Program-made: the position numbers and the translations under genes
Part shown: piece after piece, positions 10,099 through 21,061 of the stretch
How the letters are laid out: every line of letters starts with the position of its first letter
How positions within the stretch are numbered: position 1 is the first letter of the stretch
Assembly: GCF_017916325.1 (NCBI RefSeq)
Contig: NC_090164.1
Coordinates: forward strand, 159,001 to 223,000
Source: Leishmania martiniquensis
Lineage: Eukaryota; Euglenozoa; Kinetoplastea; Trypanosomatida; Trypanosomatidae
DNA: 64,000 bases
Direction of reading: 5' to 3'
Notes under the pieces: model-generated
The model's input: the letters and a program-made list of their open reading frames with translations, nothing else
Told to the model about the DNA's origin: nothing
Database searches by the model: none

Positions 10099-10476
10099 AA
10101 TGATGAGGAGGCAAAGAGAGCGGAAGCACAGGGGTCAGGCGAGCAATGGCGTGTTGAAAGAGGCGCACACACGGCATCGGTGCGCACACGCAAATCCCAG
10201 CGAGATAGCGTATGGGGAAAGAGAGGAGGATCGGGGGAGGGGGTTCTCAGACGGTCTGACTTCAGACAGCCGCTCTTCAGCTCGACTCATCGTACAAGCC
10301 TCTGAGCACCGATGAACTGCGTCACCCCTTCTCAGCTGCGCATGCATCACTCGGCGCCGCAACTCCTTTTGCTCAGCAGCGCACTGCGCGCAGTTCGCAC
10401 GTGTCTGTGGCTGAGGAAGCGGAGCAGAGCAGCGCCAGTGCCACGAGGAGAGCAGTGTGCCGCAACAGAGGGCCGC

Positions 10477-13400
10477 TCAGTGAGTGAGCGCAGGCGTGCG
10501 AGCGACGCCGTCGACTGCTGACACGGCGAGAGGGGCAGCGGTGGGTGAAAGCAAATCCTCTAGAAAGGCCCGCACGTGTGCGGCATCGAACTCATCAGTC
10601 GCTGCGCTCACAAACGTCTCTTCCTCCTCGCCATCACTGAAGGCCACACTTGCAACACGTGACACATGCCCCTCAGAGGACGTCGAAGACCACACACCGC
10701 TCGAAGTCGTCCGCCACTCACGCCCGAGGAGGCGGGTACGCGAGTGCTGGCTGTCAGGGCCCATCAGCTCTGGAGGACGCAGCAAGGTGAGAAGGCCCAG
10801 CATCTTCGCCGTCCACGCGCGGTACAGTGGCAGAAGCTGGTGCGATGAGAGCTGCGGCGCATTCACGCTCGACGATAACGCCAGCCCACCGTCGCTGCCG
10901 CTTCTGCCACTGTAATTCGAAGAGGTTGCTGCCGAGGCGAAATCCGCCGTTCCCTCAGCCGCCAACGCCGCTGTCGATGCCTCCATTTCGGTCGAGCTCG
11001 CCGCCATTGCCGCGGCGTCTTGCAGGAACCGCACCCGCAGTGCGATGTCGTTCGGGTCCATAGTAAGCGCCATGATGCGGCTCAGCTCCATGATTGCAGC
11101 GAGGTGGTAGCCGCGGTCCATGGCCATGGCGGCGCGCATTTGGTACGGGTACGACAGGCTCGGGTGCTGTTCCGTCGCCTCTGCCATGTCCGCAATGGTA
11201 TGCAGGCACCGGCTGCGCTCCACCAGCAGCTCCGACGGAATGAAGCAGACTTCAGGGCGACGATCACGTCGGTGCAGGTACGTCTGCGCTGCGCTGCTCT
11301 CATAGAAGAGACAACTCAGCCGGCCCTTTGGCGCGGCGTCGCGCTGCACCTCCGCCGGGCCGCGCATCTCCAGCATACTGAAGCGCTGTGCCCAGGCGTG
11401 AATGGTATCCGTCAGCACGGCGTTAGCCCTGTCCAGGCTCTCCGCGTCGCGCGCGTACATGCGCGCCAGTAGTAGGGCGGCAGTGGGATGCAGTGGACGC
11501 AACTGTAGAGCGCTCTCCAGGAGGTTCTGGGCAAGGTGGCCTCGGCTCGTTCCGTACGGCAGTGCAGGCCGCAAGTCCTCACTGCGCACATCAGCGTTCG
11601 CGTACTGCGTTGACAGCCGCACAAGCCCGTCAGCGCGGCTGTGCGTTGTAGGGCCGAACACGATACTCAGCAGTGCCGTCTGGCCAGGAAGCGGGCCCAT
11701 CAACTCCTCGTAGGCGAACCATCGCACTTCGCACACCAGCCAGGCCAGCCAGCGCACCTCCAACGGCGTGGTGCGAACGTACTCAAGCGACTCGGGGGCC
11801 ACATCGGCCCAGCCCGTTATTGTCACGGTAGACGCCGGCCCGCCAGGCGGGAGGCAATCCCTCACCCACGCGGCCGTCAGCGTCTCGGCTGCGCTGCGCA
11901 CGTGCAACGGGAGGAGCGAGAGTGCGTAGTCCGCGGTCGCGCAGGCTTTCCGCGTGCTGCCCACCTCCTTCTTCTGCTGCGCGAGGGCCACCTCGCGGAG
12001 AGCTGTCACAAGCAGCTCCTCCTCAGTGCCAGGGGTTGCGCACTCCGCAGCGCGGCAGAGAAGGTGCGTCAACGAGTGCCGCAGCGTTCGCTTGGCAGAC
12101 ATGTAGAAGGTGAGCGCGCTACAGAGACACAGGGTGCGATTCTGAGGGAAGAGTGTCGGCACTTGCGCGATAATACTGAGCAGCGCGACCGGAGATGCTA
12201 TGTGTGCCGCATCATTGCACCGCTGCAGCCACCTCGCCGGTGTCTCGTGCGCCAGCTCCTCGCGAGTGCACAGCTCGACGAGGTCCGAGGAGGAAGTGCT
12301 GTCTGGGCACAGCATCCACGCCACCGACAAGTCGGTAAAGGCAGCCAAGACGTAGAGGTGGCCTCGGTGACGGCAGAGCGACGCCCGCCGCACGAGCGTC
12401 TCGGCCAGGTGCGCCAGGTGCTCGACGCTTCGGCAACTGCCCGTCTGGAAGAGGACGTGGATGGCATGACTTAAGGCGCCATATGCGGCCTCCCAGGCAC
12501 CGCCACGGCATAACTCCGCCCGCGCGATGCTGGACAGCGCCGTCAACTGAGCAAGGTTGCGCTGGACGCGGTGAATGTGCAGGTACTGCGTGAATGCCTT
12601 CCAGGGAAACTCCGGCGCGCTGTGCAGCACCGTCCGCTCGGCAGTGGCCCTACACAAGGTAAAGGAGTAGACCCTTGGGGCCGGCACGGCCACTTGCCGG
12701 GGCAAGCCGTCGCTACGGGCAGCGCCGCTGAAAGTGGCCGCAGGAATGGGCGAGGCGGCGCCGTCCACCGTCACCTCTGTAGCCATCTCCAGCACGTACG
12801 AGGGGTGCCGGCGCACCGACCCAGCAGAGGGCGAAGCCCGTGATGACGCGTCCCCCTCCGCCGTCGCCTCGGCGCCAGTCGCCGAGCTATCCAGTTGCGC
12901 CGGTGAGGGCGGTGGCAGGCACTCCTGTGCAGTCGACCACCGCAACGCACGCCATTTTTCGCCCGACAAAGTTCCTGCCCCGTTAGCGGTGAGGATGGGA
13001 ATGCCGCGCTGGCCTTCCGTGAGAGACGTCGATACGGCAGAGCGTGGTGAGGCACTGGAGCTAGGCTGTTCCAGCCCGAGTGCGGAGGTGGACACTGCAG
13101 CGAGCATCGAGAGTGAGGGTACAGTGACCCTCGCTGCGACGTCTCGCCGTGGCGTTGAGGTGCTGTGCAGCGTCGAGGTGTCTGCAGCCTCGTTGCCCTC
13201 TGGCGGAGGGGAGGATACTGGGCTAGATGGAGACGGCATTGCAGCGGCAGTTGCCTGCCAGAGGAATCGGGCAGGCGTGCCGGCCGGCAGCGCAGATCTG
13301 CCTGATCGGGGGGTAGCAGAGTCCCCTTCCTCTGCCAAAGCGCAGGGCGCGAGAGCAGAGGCGGCAGCTGATGCTGCCACTCTTGTCACCGCCACTGAGG

Positions 13401-14418
13401 ACAGCATCACAGCGTCCGCGTAGCGTGGCGACTGGGTTGTGTCGAGCTCGCCTGCGCTTTCGTCGTGCGAAAGAACATCGAGCTCTGCTGCTTCAGTCTC
13501 CTCGCTGGACGCATCCTGGTCATGCCCGTTGGCCCTCTGCGCAGCCGGTTGAGCGCGAAGACGCATGAGGCGCTGAGCGTTATGGCGACTAACTCCAGCC
13601 AACAGAGGCGGCGGGCTGCATACGCGCAAGCGCTGCGGTGTCTCGAGCGGCCTCTCCTCACTCCACTGCCGAGCTGCCATCAAGAAGGCCCGCTCAAGCG
13701 CGAGCGGCTGGATGCTGTGGTGATGCTCCGCGAGCGACCGCCACACCCACGGCTGCTGAACCGCGTTATGTGCCACCCGGCAGACTTGCGAGACCTCGAT
13801 GACGTCCCGCACGCATAGATAGCCGGAAATGTGAAGCGGAAACACTTGGGTCCACAAGACACCCCACTCCTCCGCTGGCCGGGAAGCACTTATGCCACGG
13901 CTGACGGCACCGGTGTCCTTGAAGAGACCCTCGCCACCAGCGTGAGCTTGTGTGTGATACCGACAGGAATAGAAGCTCTCGGAGCATCGCCGCTCATCCT
14001 CGACTCTGCCAAAGATGGCCGAAGTGGCGTTCCGTTCTGCTAATGCAACGCGGCGGCTGACAGCCGAGGGTGACATGTGCCGGCCAACGGTGCACCGACG
14101 GACAGATACACAAGTGCATGCACACGGATACTCAGGTGCCTTTCTCGCGGCCGGGCTTTGCACAAGACCCTCAGCGCTGATGCGTATGGGTGACACGGAC
14201 CGAAAGAAGCGGCGCGACGGCAGTTGCGGCGACGGCGGAGTCACTAGCGACACGTAAACAAGCGGTGCTGGGGTCGTTGGGCGCGTCGAGCTTCGGTTGT
14301 CCTCCACGAACGTGCGGTCCGTGTCGATGGAAGAGGCTGACTCCTCTAGGTAGCGCGGCGACGATGGGGCGGAGACGCCCGCGCGGGCCGTCATGTCGTA
14401 GCCTGCCCGATGAAGCAT
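10477..14418 (-). CDS. F-box-like protein with TPR-like helical repeats, 1313 aa
   Basis: ATG at 14418, TGA at 10477. The frame is open further upstream, but this is the first ATG giving protein-like sequence, and a polypyrimidine run followed by AG lies upstream (forward about 14540-14590). Residues about 180-230 carry an F-box-like helical block: VFPLHISGYLC, a valine- and Asp-rich helix, a VSQVCR motif, then W-W spacing ending in AEHH. Such domains bind Skp1 in SCF ubiquitin ligases. Residues about 240-560 are disordered and Ser/Ala-rich. Residues about 600-1230 consist of paired amphipathic helices rich in Ala and Leu, such as LESALQLRPLHPTAALLLARMYARDAESLDRA, resembling TPR or Sel1 repeats used for substrate binding. 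The architecture suggests an adaptor that recruits substrates to a ubiquitin ligase. No catalytic domain is visible. Confidence 0.88.
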   Translation of the reverse strand: MLHRAGYDMTARAGVSAPSSPRYLEESASSIDTDRTFVEDNRSSTRPTTPAPLVYVSLVTPPSPQLPSRRFFRSVSPIRISAEGLVQSPAARKAPEYPCACTCVSVRRCTVGRHMSPSAVSRRVALAERNATSAIFGRVEDERRCSESFYSCRYHTQAHAGGEGLFKDTGAVSRGISASRPAEEWGVLWTQVFPLHISGYLCVRDVIEVSQVCRVAHNAVQQPWVWRSLAEHHHSIQPLALERAFLMAARQWSEERPLETPQRLRVCSPPPLLAGVSRHNAQRLMRLRAQPAAQRANGHDQDASSEETEAAELDVLSHDESAGELDTTQSPRYADAVMLSSVAVTRVAASAAASALAPCALAEEGDSATPRSGRSALPAGTPARFLWQATAAAMPSPSSPVSSPPPEGNEAADTSTLHSTSTPRRDVAARVTVPSLSMLAAVSTSALGLEQPSSSASPRSAVSTSLTEGQRGIPILTANGAGTLSGEKWRALRWSTAQECLPPPSPAQLDSSATGAEATAEGDASSRASPSAGSVRRHPSYVLEMATEVTVDGAASPIPAATFSGAARSDGLPRQVAVPAPRVYSFTLCRATAERTVLHSAPEFPWKAFTQYLHIHRVQRNLAQLTALSSIARAELCRGGAWEAAYGALSHAIHVLFQTGSCRSVEHLAHLAETLVRRASLCRHRGHLYVLAAFTDLSVAWMLCPDSTSSSDLVELCTREELAHETPARWLQRCNDAAHIASPVALLSIIAQVPTLFPQNRTLCLCSALTFYMSAKRTLRHSLTHLLCRAAECATPGTEEELLVTALREVALAQQKKEVGSTRKACATADYALSLLPLHVRSAAETLTAAWVRDCLPPGGPASTVTITGWADVAPESLEYVRTTPLEVRWLAWLVCEVRWFAYEELMGPLPGQTALLSIVFGPTTHSRADGLVRLSTQYANADVRSEDLRPALPYGTSRGHLAQNLLESALQLRPLHPTAALLLARMYARDAESLDRANAVLTDTIHAWAQRFSMLEMRGPAEVQRDAAPKGRLSCLFYESSAAQTYLHRRDRRPEVCFIPSELLVERSRCLHTIADMAEATEQHPSLSYPYQMRAAMAMDRGYHLAAIMELSRIMALTMDPNDIALRVRFLQDAAAMAASSTEMEASTAALAAEGTADFASAATSSNYSGRSGSDGGLALSSSVNAPQLSSHQLLPLYRAWTAKMLGLLTLLRPPELMGPDSQHSRTRLLGREWRTTSSGVWSSTSSEGHVSRVASVAFSDGEEEETFVSAATDEFDAAHVRAFLEDLLSPTAAPLAVSAVDGVARTPALTH

Positions 14419-15330
14419 TGCTGTGAAAGCAACGCCACGTCTTCCCCCTTCGTGGCCTTTTTTTTCTCTTATCGCCGTCACTCTGCAGCTACAGAGGCGC
14501 AAATGGGGCGTCAGAGTCGCGTTTGCTGCTGAGCAGCCGTGCTCGAGTCGAGAAGCGTAATGAGGTGAAAAAAAAAGAAGCAAAACGTGTGGACACCGTG
14601 AGGGGCGTAAGGCACTCGAAGCGCACAAGTGACCGCAGTCGTATCGGTATGTTCGTGCCACTGCGTATAGGTGAAGGGGTGGGGTGGGGAGCGTTTTCGT
14701 GAATGGAGTGGAGACCCTCCACTTGCCAAACGTGATGCCAGTGGCTCGCCCTGCCCACCAATGGATCGTCGACAGAGGGACAGAGAGGGGAGAGGGGGGG
14801 CGCACCAAGCGGTCTAACTAGAGGTAAAAAGGTATGGGAAAAGTGTGCGGGCAGCACACCACCGCAGACGGGGGGAAGGGGGTCAGGCGGAAGAGAGGAG
14901 AAAAGGCGAAACAGACAGGCAGACAGAGAGAGAAGGGAGAAGGCGACACATACACAAGAGTGCTTGCAGCAACACTAACGACGACCGCGCCACCAAAGCT
15001 GAGGAGCAGCAGCAGCAACAAATAAAAATATCAAAGAGGAGAGCAGAGGTCGAACGTGGATCAAAGGATAGGCTGGAAAAAAAAGGAAATTGGTGAAGAG
15101 CGTCAAAGGTGCGGAAGCGTCAAGAACAGCAGTAAATGACGTGAAGAGGCAACTCAGCGACGCAAAAAAGGGGGAGGGTGGAACGGCACCGGTGCGTTAA
15201 GCACCGCCTCCGTCGTAAGAACCTGAAGTGTTGGGGGAGGAGGGGAGAACGTGTACAGGAAGGAGAGTGAAGGAAGGTGCGCGTACACGTCTTGATGGTC
15301 AGTATGTGCCTTCCTCCTTTTCCTAAGCCC

Positions 15331-15349
15331 TTATATATATATATATACA
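15331..15349. repeat. (TA)n microsatellite
   Basis: About nine TA units lie in the long spacer, roughly 100 bases before the AT-rich palindrome at 15449-15496. Confidence 0.75.
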
Positions 15350-15448
15350 AAAGGCCCCTCTGGCGTCGGTGCAGAAGGGTATGTGCGTATGTGTCTTTGT
15401 TCTTGTTGGTGTGCCCGTGATGGACACAAGTCAGCGGCCACCGTATTT

Positions 15449-15496
15449 GTACGTGAGATATATATCTATATAGATATATAGATATATATCGCGTAC
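15449..15496. repeat. AT-rich imperfect palindrome, 48 bp
   Basis: The self-complementary decamer GATATATATC occurs twice (15457-15466 and 15481-15490), separated by 14 AT-rich bases. The pair is flanked by complementary GTACG (15449-15453) and CGTAC (15492-15496). The block can fold as one long hairpin or a cruciform. It sits in a gene-free spacer. Confidence 0.7.
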
Positions 15497-18400
15497 TTCG
15501 TTGTGGGGTGTGCTCCTGTGCCGCTTTTTACCTTTCGCGTCTACGGACAGCGTTCGTCCCTGTTGGGTGCGCGCCACGCCGTGGTGTTGGCGAGAGAGCC
15601 AAGGGAAAAGAGGGGGTGTGAATTATGCCGTCTGTGCCGCTGCGAAGAAGTGAGGCAGCTGCGGTACGACAGGAGCAGCCAAGGCAACCCAAAATCACTG
15701 AACGTAAAAACAAAAATGCGAAGGGAGGGGAAGGGGGGGCGAGAAGCTGTGAAACGGCTCCTCAGCGTCTGTATAAAGGCCGGACACGCCTCTTGCCGTT
15801 GGTTCTGGCTCCCTGTCGCTCCCTAATGCGCTTCGTTTTGGCACGCTCCGTCGCCCTCCTGCGGTATCGCACCACAGTCCAATTCGACCGCTGCACTACA
15901 CGGAGAGAAAGTGTAAGAGACAGAGGGAGGCAGGGGTGAAGAACTGATTAGGCAGCTGCACCAACGGTGCGAGAAGCGCCCGCAAAATGGGCGCAAGCGC
16001 TGGTCAAGACAGGAAGAACCGAAATCAGAGGGGAAAGAGGGAAGTGAGGTGCAGAGAAGCGGGCAAGGCTGACGAGAGAGAGAGAGACGCGGAAGAGATA
16101 CCGACGAGAAATATGGAAACAGAGGGGGGAAGGCGATGCACACAGAAACTTCAACAACGCCGCAGCTGCACCACTACCACGACAAGGGAGGTAAGAGAGA
16201 CACCAGGCACACGCGCACGCATGAAAAAAAAAAGGCAGCAACGAGGAAAAAAAAGAACGCAGTGAGCCCGTGGGAAAGCAGAAGATGATAGTGCCACGCC
16301 CTTTGAAAGTGCAACGAGAGAGAGAGAGTTAGAGGGCGTCTGTGGTGACGCCCCCACACCGAAGTGTCACCACGCGGCAGCACTTAGCAGCGAAGGCAGG
16401 GGAGAACCCCGAACGAAAACGACACGCCAGTGTGAAGCTGTGTCCCTTTAGAGCTAAGGATACGGCCCCTTTTTATCCAAAAGGAGAGGGGAACCACCGA
16501 AGACACAGCGGCAGAAGTGAAGGGGAGAAACGCGTAAGAGAAGGGTGGAAATCCAAAGTGGTGAAAGAAAAAAACACACACAGAAGACACAGACAGGCAG
16601 ATGGGGGGAGGAGGTTGGCTATGCTCTACCGGATGTAGCGAACACAGAAACACAGACGCAGGCCAGCACACGCAACAAATAAACACAAAGAGGGAGAGAG
16701 AGAGGGAGGAGGAGGAACGAAGGAGGTCACGAGGCACAGAGTTCGGAGAGGATGAGAAGAGTGAGGGTGCGTTGGGGCGCACCACAACGAAGCAAAACCG
16801 TCGAGGCTCCTCTTCTTCGCGTTAAGACGAGATACAGCAGCAGTACAAAGAGGGGAAACAAAAACAAAAAGAGAAACACACGGAGAAACAGAGCTGTCGC
16901 ACAACCGGGGGAAGCGGCGTCAACGAGAACAGAAACGATTTGGTGCGCGTAAGAGGCCAACAAAGCTTTACAAGAACGAACAAGAGGGAGAGAGGCGCTC
17001 GCGCGAACGCGCGTGGGATCGGTCTCCTTTTCAGAGGGGGGCACACGCGACGTTTTGCCGTGGCGATGCAGTTCCAGCTACGATGATGACGTCAGAAGCT
17101 CGCAGCAGATGCACAGTAGCCTCGCGCAAGTAGAATGTCAAGTGGGTGTACGCCGTGAAAGTCACAGCATGCGAAAGAGAGACGCTTCTGTGATGCGCGA
17201 AGCCGGTAGGGGGGTACAGTTGTGCTTTCCGTGTGTGTTTGATGGTGAGGCAGAGAGACGGGTGCCGTTGCCGCACAACACGCCGCCACAAGTACGGTGA
17301 AGGCCGTGAGCGGGGCGGGGCGCCGCACTTACGCACGTAAAGGAGGCAAAAATATGCGGAGAGAACAGCAACGCCCGAACAAACGAGAGGAAGGTGAGAG
17401 AGCAGAGCGTCGATCCGTTGCGTCCACGTGGGAGAAGTAGGGGCAATACAGGCCGCGCGTGTGCGTCTGTGTGTGTGTGTGTGTGTGTCTTCGCTCGTGG
17501 CGCGCTGTGAGAGAGCAAAGACGCGTGCACGCACACGTCCGTCAGTCACAGGAAGAAGTGATCGCGATGACGGCGCACGCAGACAGTCGATAGAAAAACA
17601 GCCCTGTAGGAGGGTATTACTTGACTGGGCGAGGAGGAGGGGGAGGAGGGGCAACTACACCGGGAGTCGATGGCAGCAACAGCGGAGGTATACGGAAGGT
17701 GGAGAACAAGAAAACTCTGGCGATGTAGCAGTGTGATCAAAGATACGGAGGAGAAAAGAGCGACGTCAGATACAGGTAAAAGATGAGGGAGGACGGAGAG
17801 GGGGGGAATAATAAAGGAAGCGAGGGCGCGCGCACGGAGTTAGGGTAATGGGCACACGAAAAAGGGGGGAAGGGAGAGGGCGGTGCTGATATTCTCTCTC
17901 TGTGTCTCAGCTGTTTGCTGCCAGGAAAGCTGGAGCGGCGCCGTGGTAAATCAAACAGAAAAAGAGGGAGGGGTAAAATGAGAAGACGCGAGCCACCGAC
18001 GCGGGAAAGCTTACTTTCGATGTGTGAGAGTGACAAGGGATGGTGTGATCTGAGGACTCGGCAGGGGGAAAGGAGAGGGTGATTGCACACTCCGTCCAGC
18101 AGCTGTGAGCGACATGCGTGGAAGTGAGCATCACCGCGAGCAAGAATGCGAAAGGAAAAGGATGAGCGCGCGTGGGTGGCGCGGCGCCGCAGGAGCGATG
18201 GCGGAAGGTGTGGAAGTGTGAAGGTATGCAGGGTGGACGGCAAGAGAGGGAGAGGAGAGGGAGAGCACGATGATAAAGGAGATGTGAGGAAGGGGGGAGC
18301 AGTGCCGCGTTGGCCACTGTATGCGCATGCACAGCCGAGGCAATGCCCGAAGAGACGGCAGACGCGCTGCTTCCAGAGAACGAGGCGGCCGCACAGGGAT

Positions 18401-18848
18401 CACCGTGAGCTTACGTAAGTACGTGGTAATCAGAGGTACCAATGGCGCGAACAGCAGCTGTGGAGGAGAGGGAGGGAAGGCGGCTGTTGCAGGGAAGGCG
18501 CAAGTGTCTGAGAGCAAAGACGACGACAAAATATCGAGGGAGAGTGAGCGACAGTCTCACCCCCCTTCCTGCTTTCCCCCGCTGGCACCGCCTCTCGCCC
18601 TGGTTTGCTACAAGTGCTGACGTGTGTTGCTGTGCACACGGTGGGTTCACGCAAGTGCACACATGCATGCGGTACCGGCGATGCCGAAATGGCATGCTGC
18701 CACAGAGAGCGCGTGCGCGACGGGCTCTTTGCCCCCCACCGCACAGCCTTCGCTTCGCTGCGCTGGTTGCGAATCTCCCTAGAGAGGACCTCGGTCACCC
18801 GTACAAACACACACACGCACACGAAATGTCGGTGCCCACGCACCTTTC

Positions 18849-19106
18849 TCAGCGATGCAGACCAGCCGGCCCTGGGAAGAAAGAGGCGAATGGAGTGAAG
18901 AAGCATGTATGATGGCACACATTCACGCAGGCGCGGGCGCACGGAGAGCCTGAAGCCTCGCTGACATCGCCGCACGGCGCTTCTAGCACGAATGCGTCCT
19001 CTGCATACGCATAGTGCACTCCTCCAATGACAAAGCGCACGCACCTCATGAGGACGTACAACAGCTCGTGTGTGCACCATCGCCTTCTCCCCAGCCGCCC
19101 AGCCAT
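18849..19106 (-). CDS. Candidate small protein, 85 aa
   Basis: ATG at 19106, TGA at 18849. A long pyrimidine run on the coding strand (forward about 19140-19207) ends at AG (19132-19133), and this is the first ATG after it, 25 bases downstream. That is the layout expected of a trans-spliced gene. The first 55 residues look protein-like: a basic N-terminus (MAGRLGRRRW), a Leu/Val helix, aromatic HYAYAEDAF, then an acidic, Cys-containing segment. The last 25 residues are Cys-, His- and Phe-rich and less convincing. Third-position GC in this frame seems higher than in the competing frame at 18430-19080. No family is recognised; it may be a small kinetoplastid-specific protein or a chance ORF. 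Confidence 0.38.
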   Translation of the reverse strand: MAGRLGRRRWCTHELLYVLMRCVRFVIGGVHYAYAEDAFVLEAPCGDVSEASGSPCARACVNVCHHTCFFTPFASFFPGPAGLHR

Positions 19107-20641
19107 TCCCCCGCCCACCCCCGCACTATCCCTGTACAGCGACAGAGAAGCGAGCACATGTATCGCAGAAAGAAGCAAGAGAGGGAGGGGGGAAGGGCGA
19201 AGGAAGTGCCCGTGGGGGATCGCACACACACACACGCGCACATGCTCCCGAGCCCGCACCACTCCCCGCCCTGTTTTACTGCGGTGCACACACACGCACA
19301 CGCCTGTCTTGCCGCTCACCCTCAGCCTCGCCAACTTCCATTGTGGTGTGCTCTTTGCTAAGAAGCAAAAAAAGCGGCTCAGTTGTCGGGTGATTTGCTG
19401 AGAAAGTGCACACTGCGCACACCGATGACGAAAGGCGGTGAAGAGAAGAGGAGAGGGCGAGAGAGGCAAGAGGGGAGGGAGGGGCCGATAATAGGGACGT
19501 GGCGCACAAAGCGAGTGAAGTCGAAAACCAAAAGGCAGACAAAGAAAAAAAGGGAACAAAAAAAGACGGGAGGGGGAAGGGAGACGACGGGGGGCGCAGA
19601 GGGGACAGAGACGCGCACACGTGTGGGAACGTAGACGGGAGAAGAGGGCGCGATAACAGGGAAGAGGAGAAGGTGAGTTGGTGAGGCGCGGGCGCCAACA
19701 CGCGTGCCCCCCTCCTTTGGTGCCGGCACCGCTGCAGAACGGCGTAGGAAAAATGGGAGAAAGAGGTGAAAGAGAGCAGAAGAGCACCGGCAGACTAACA
19801 CGCGAGAGAGTAGGTGGGTAAGGAGACTGGGACGAAGCAAGCTGGATGCGGTGCCCAACGCAGGCAACAACGTGCGCCGGGCGATTCGAAAGTGTAGAGA
19901 AACAGAAACTTCAGAAGAGCAATCAGCAGCGCGCGTACACACACGCATGGAGAAGGGGGCCGCGAGTACTGCGAGAGTGCGTACGTGCCAGAGTCTCCAC
20001 TGTCAACCGCTCCGCCTCCTCTAGTCTGCAGTGGCGGCAGTAGCGGGGTTAGGTGCTCCACATAAAAGGATGAAGCCGCGCGTCACTGTTCACGCGCACC
20101 TCTCTGCAGTCCGTCCGCCACCGCCCAGCAGCGCCGAGTCAAGAATCATTCCTGGTACCTGCGCTGTGGCGACCCGCCGTTGCAAGGCACAGCTTCGTCC
20201 CTTACATAATTTCTCCCCCACGTCACAGCCTCTCCGTCTCGTACAGCGTCCCCGTCGAGCCTCTGCCTTCATTTTGTCTCTGTCATGTACACTCCGATCC
20301 GCATCGGTAACAGCCATGCGGCCCACAGCGCCAGCCTCTACAGTGCTCCACTCCGCCTCCGACACGTCGCCGGCCGACGCGCGCGCGCGCGCCCTGTCGG
20401 CTGTTCGCATGCACGCATGTGCTCCGGTGACTTCCTTTCTCTCCGCCATCCTCCGTGTCACCGTCAAGCCTTCAGTCTCCATGAGGAACGGAGGAAAGCG
20501 AAAGAGGCATGCATATGCCCGTGCGCCGCAACTTCTATTTCCGGGCGCAACTTGCTTTAGCGTCTGCCGCTCTTCTCGTGTTCACTGTGTCCTTCTCTTT
20601 GTCTCTGTCTGTGTGTGTGAGAGAGTCGAAGACACGCCCGC
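19107..20641. other. Spacer between cofilin and the small ORF candidate
   Basis: Contains the cofilin 3' UTR (about 20060-20641) and a strongly polypurine plus-strand block (19430-19780). A minus-strand 130-codon frame at 20090-20482 begins inside a pyrimidine tract and leaves too little room for a cofilin 3' UTR, so I do not call it. The long plus-strand frame (20031-20645) lies against the direction of transcription. Confidence 0.5.
19131..19207 (-). promoter_or_regulatory. Predicted spliced-leader acceptor
   Basis: On the minus strand a roughly 60-base pyrimidine-rich stretch is followed by GTACAG, giving a predicted mRNA start at 19131. It supports transcription of the small ORF at 18849-19106. 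Confidence 0.5.
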
Positions 20642-21061
20642 TTAGGTGCTACGGTGGCATTTCACCTTACGGATGACTTCTTCGGCCTCCAACTCGGTCA
20701 TCTCATTCGCCTGGATTGAGAGGTATCCCTCCGACACCGAGCTTAGCGCATCCCGGCTTGCGCTGTACATCATCTTTTCGCGCGGCTTCGCAGTGTCGGG
20801 TATCCACTGGATGAGAAGAAGCTTGTCTCGGTTTGAGCCAGCATCCGCGTACTCGAAGTCGAAGGCCGCGTAGCACGGCTTCTCTGCCGAAAGCTTTTCC
20901 TTGAAAGCCGCGTAAGTCGCGTTTCGATCGCCGATCTCGGTCACCTCAATCTGCCGCCCGTCCGCACCGATAGCCATCAGCACATAGCGGTGCTTCTTCA
21001 TGCGCAAAGCATTGATCGCGTTGGAGACGCTCTCCTGCAGCGTCACACCAGACATCGCCAT
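20642..21061 (-). CDS. ADF/cofilin, 139 aa
   Basis: Actin-depolymerising factor: binds G- and F-actin and severs or depolymerises filaments in the cytoplasm. In Leishmania cofilin is known to be needed for flagellar assembly and motility. The protein is 139 residues, close to the usual ADF length. It has the N-terminal MAMSGV, a central FDFEYADAG segment, the conserved core LIQWIPDTA and the long actin-binding helix KPREKMMYSASRDALSSV, followed by the EAEEVIRKV C-terminal helix. The ATG at 21061 is chosen because a textbook polypyrimidine tract and CAG end four or five bases upstream; a second in-frame ATG at 21055 is two codons later. The leader-to-ATG distance is unusually short. This is the most securely identified gene in the window. 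Confidence 0.98.
   Translation of the reverse strand: MAMSGVTLQESVSNAINALRMKKHRYVLMAIGADGRQIEVTEIGDRNATYAAFKEKLSAEKPCYAAFDFEYADAGSNRDKLLLIQWIPDTAKPREKMMYSASRDALSSVSEGYLSIQANEMTELEAEEVIRKVKCHRST

Larger units (their letters stand above)
14419..18848. other. Long spacer, 4.4 kb, no supported gene
   Basis: Dominated by plus-strand polypurine runs, short TG repeats and an AT-rich palindrome at 15449-15496. Minus-strand frames around 17031-17650 and 18131-18529 are long but begin with non-ATG codons and have no internal ATG placed after a credible acceptor. It probably comprises long UTRs of the flanking genes, or non-coding transcripts. Confidence 0.55.

Noticed and set aside
17031..17654. Minus-strand 207-codon open frame
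   Set aside because: Begins with TTG and has no internal ATG; much of it translates a CA repeat into Thr-His.
20090..20482. Minus-strand 130-codon ATG frame just below cofilin
   Set aside because: Its ATG sits inside a pyrimidine tract with no AG between, and it would leave cofilin almost no 3' UTR. A shorter version from an internal ATG cannot be excluded.
20031..20645. Plus-strand frame of 204 codons
   Set aside because: Antisense to the cofilin 3' UTR; Ser/Arg/Ala-biased and without domain character.
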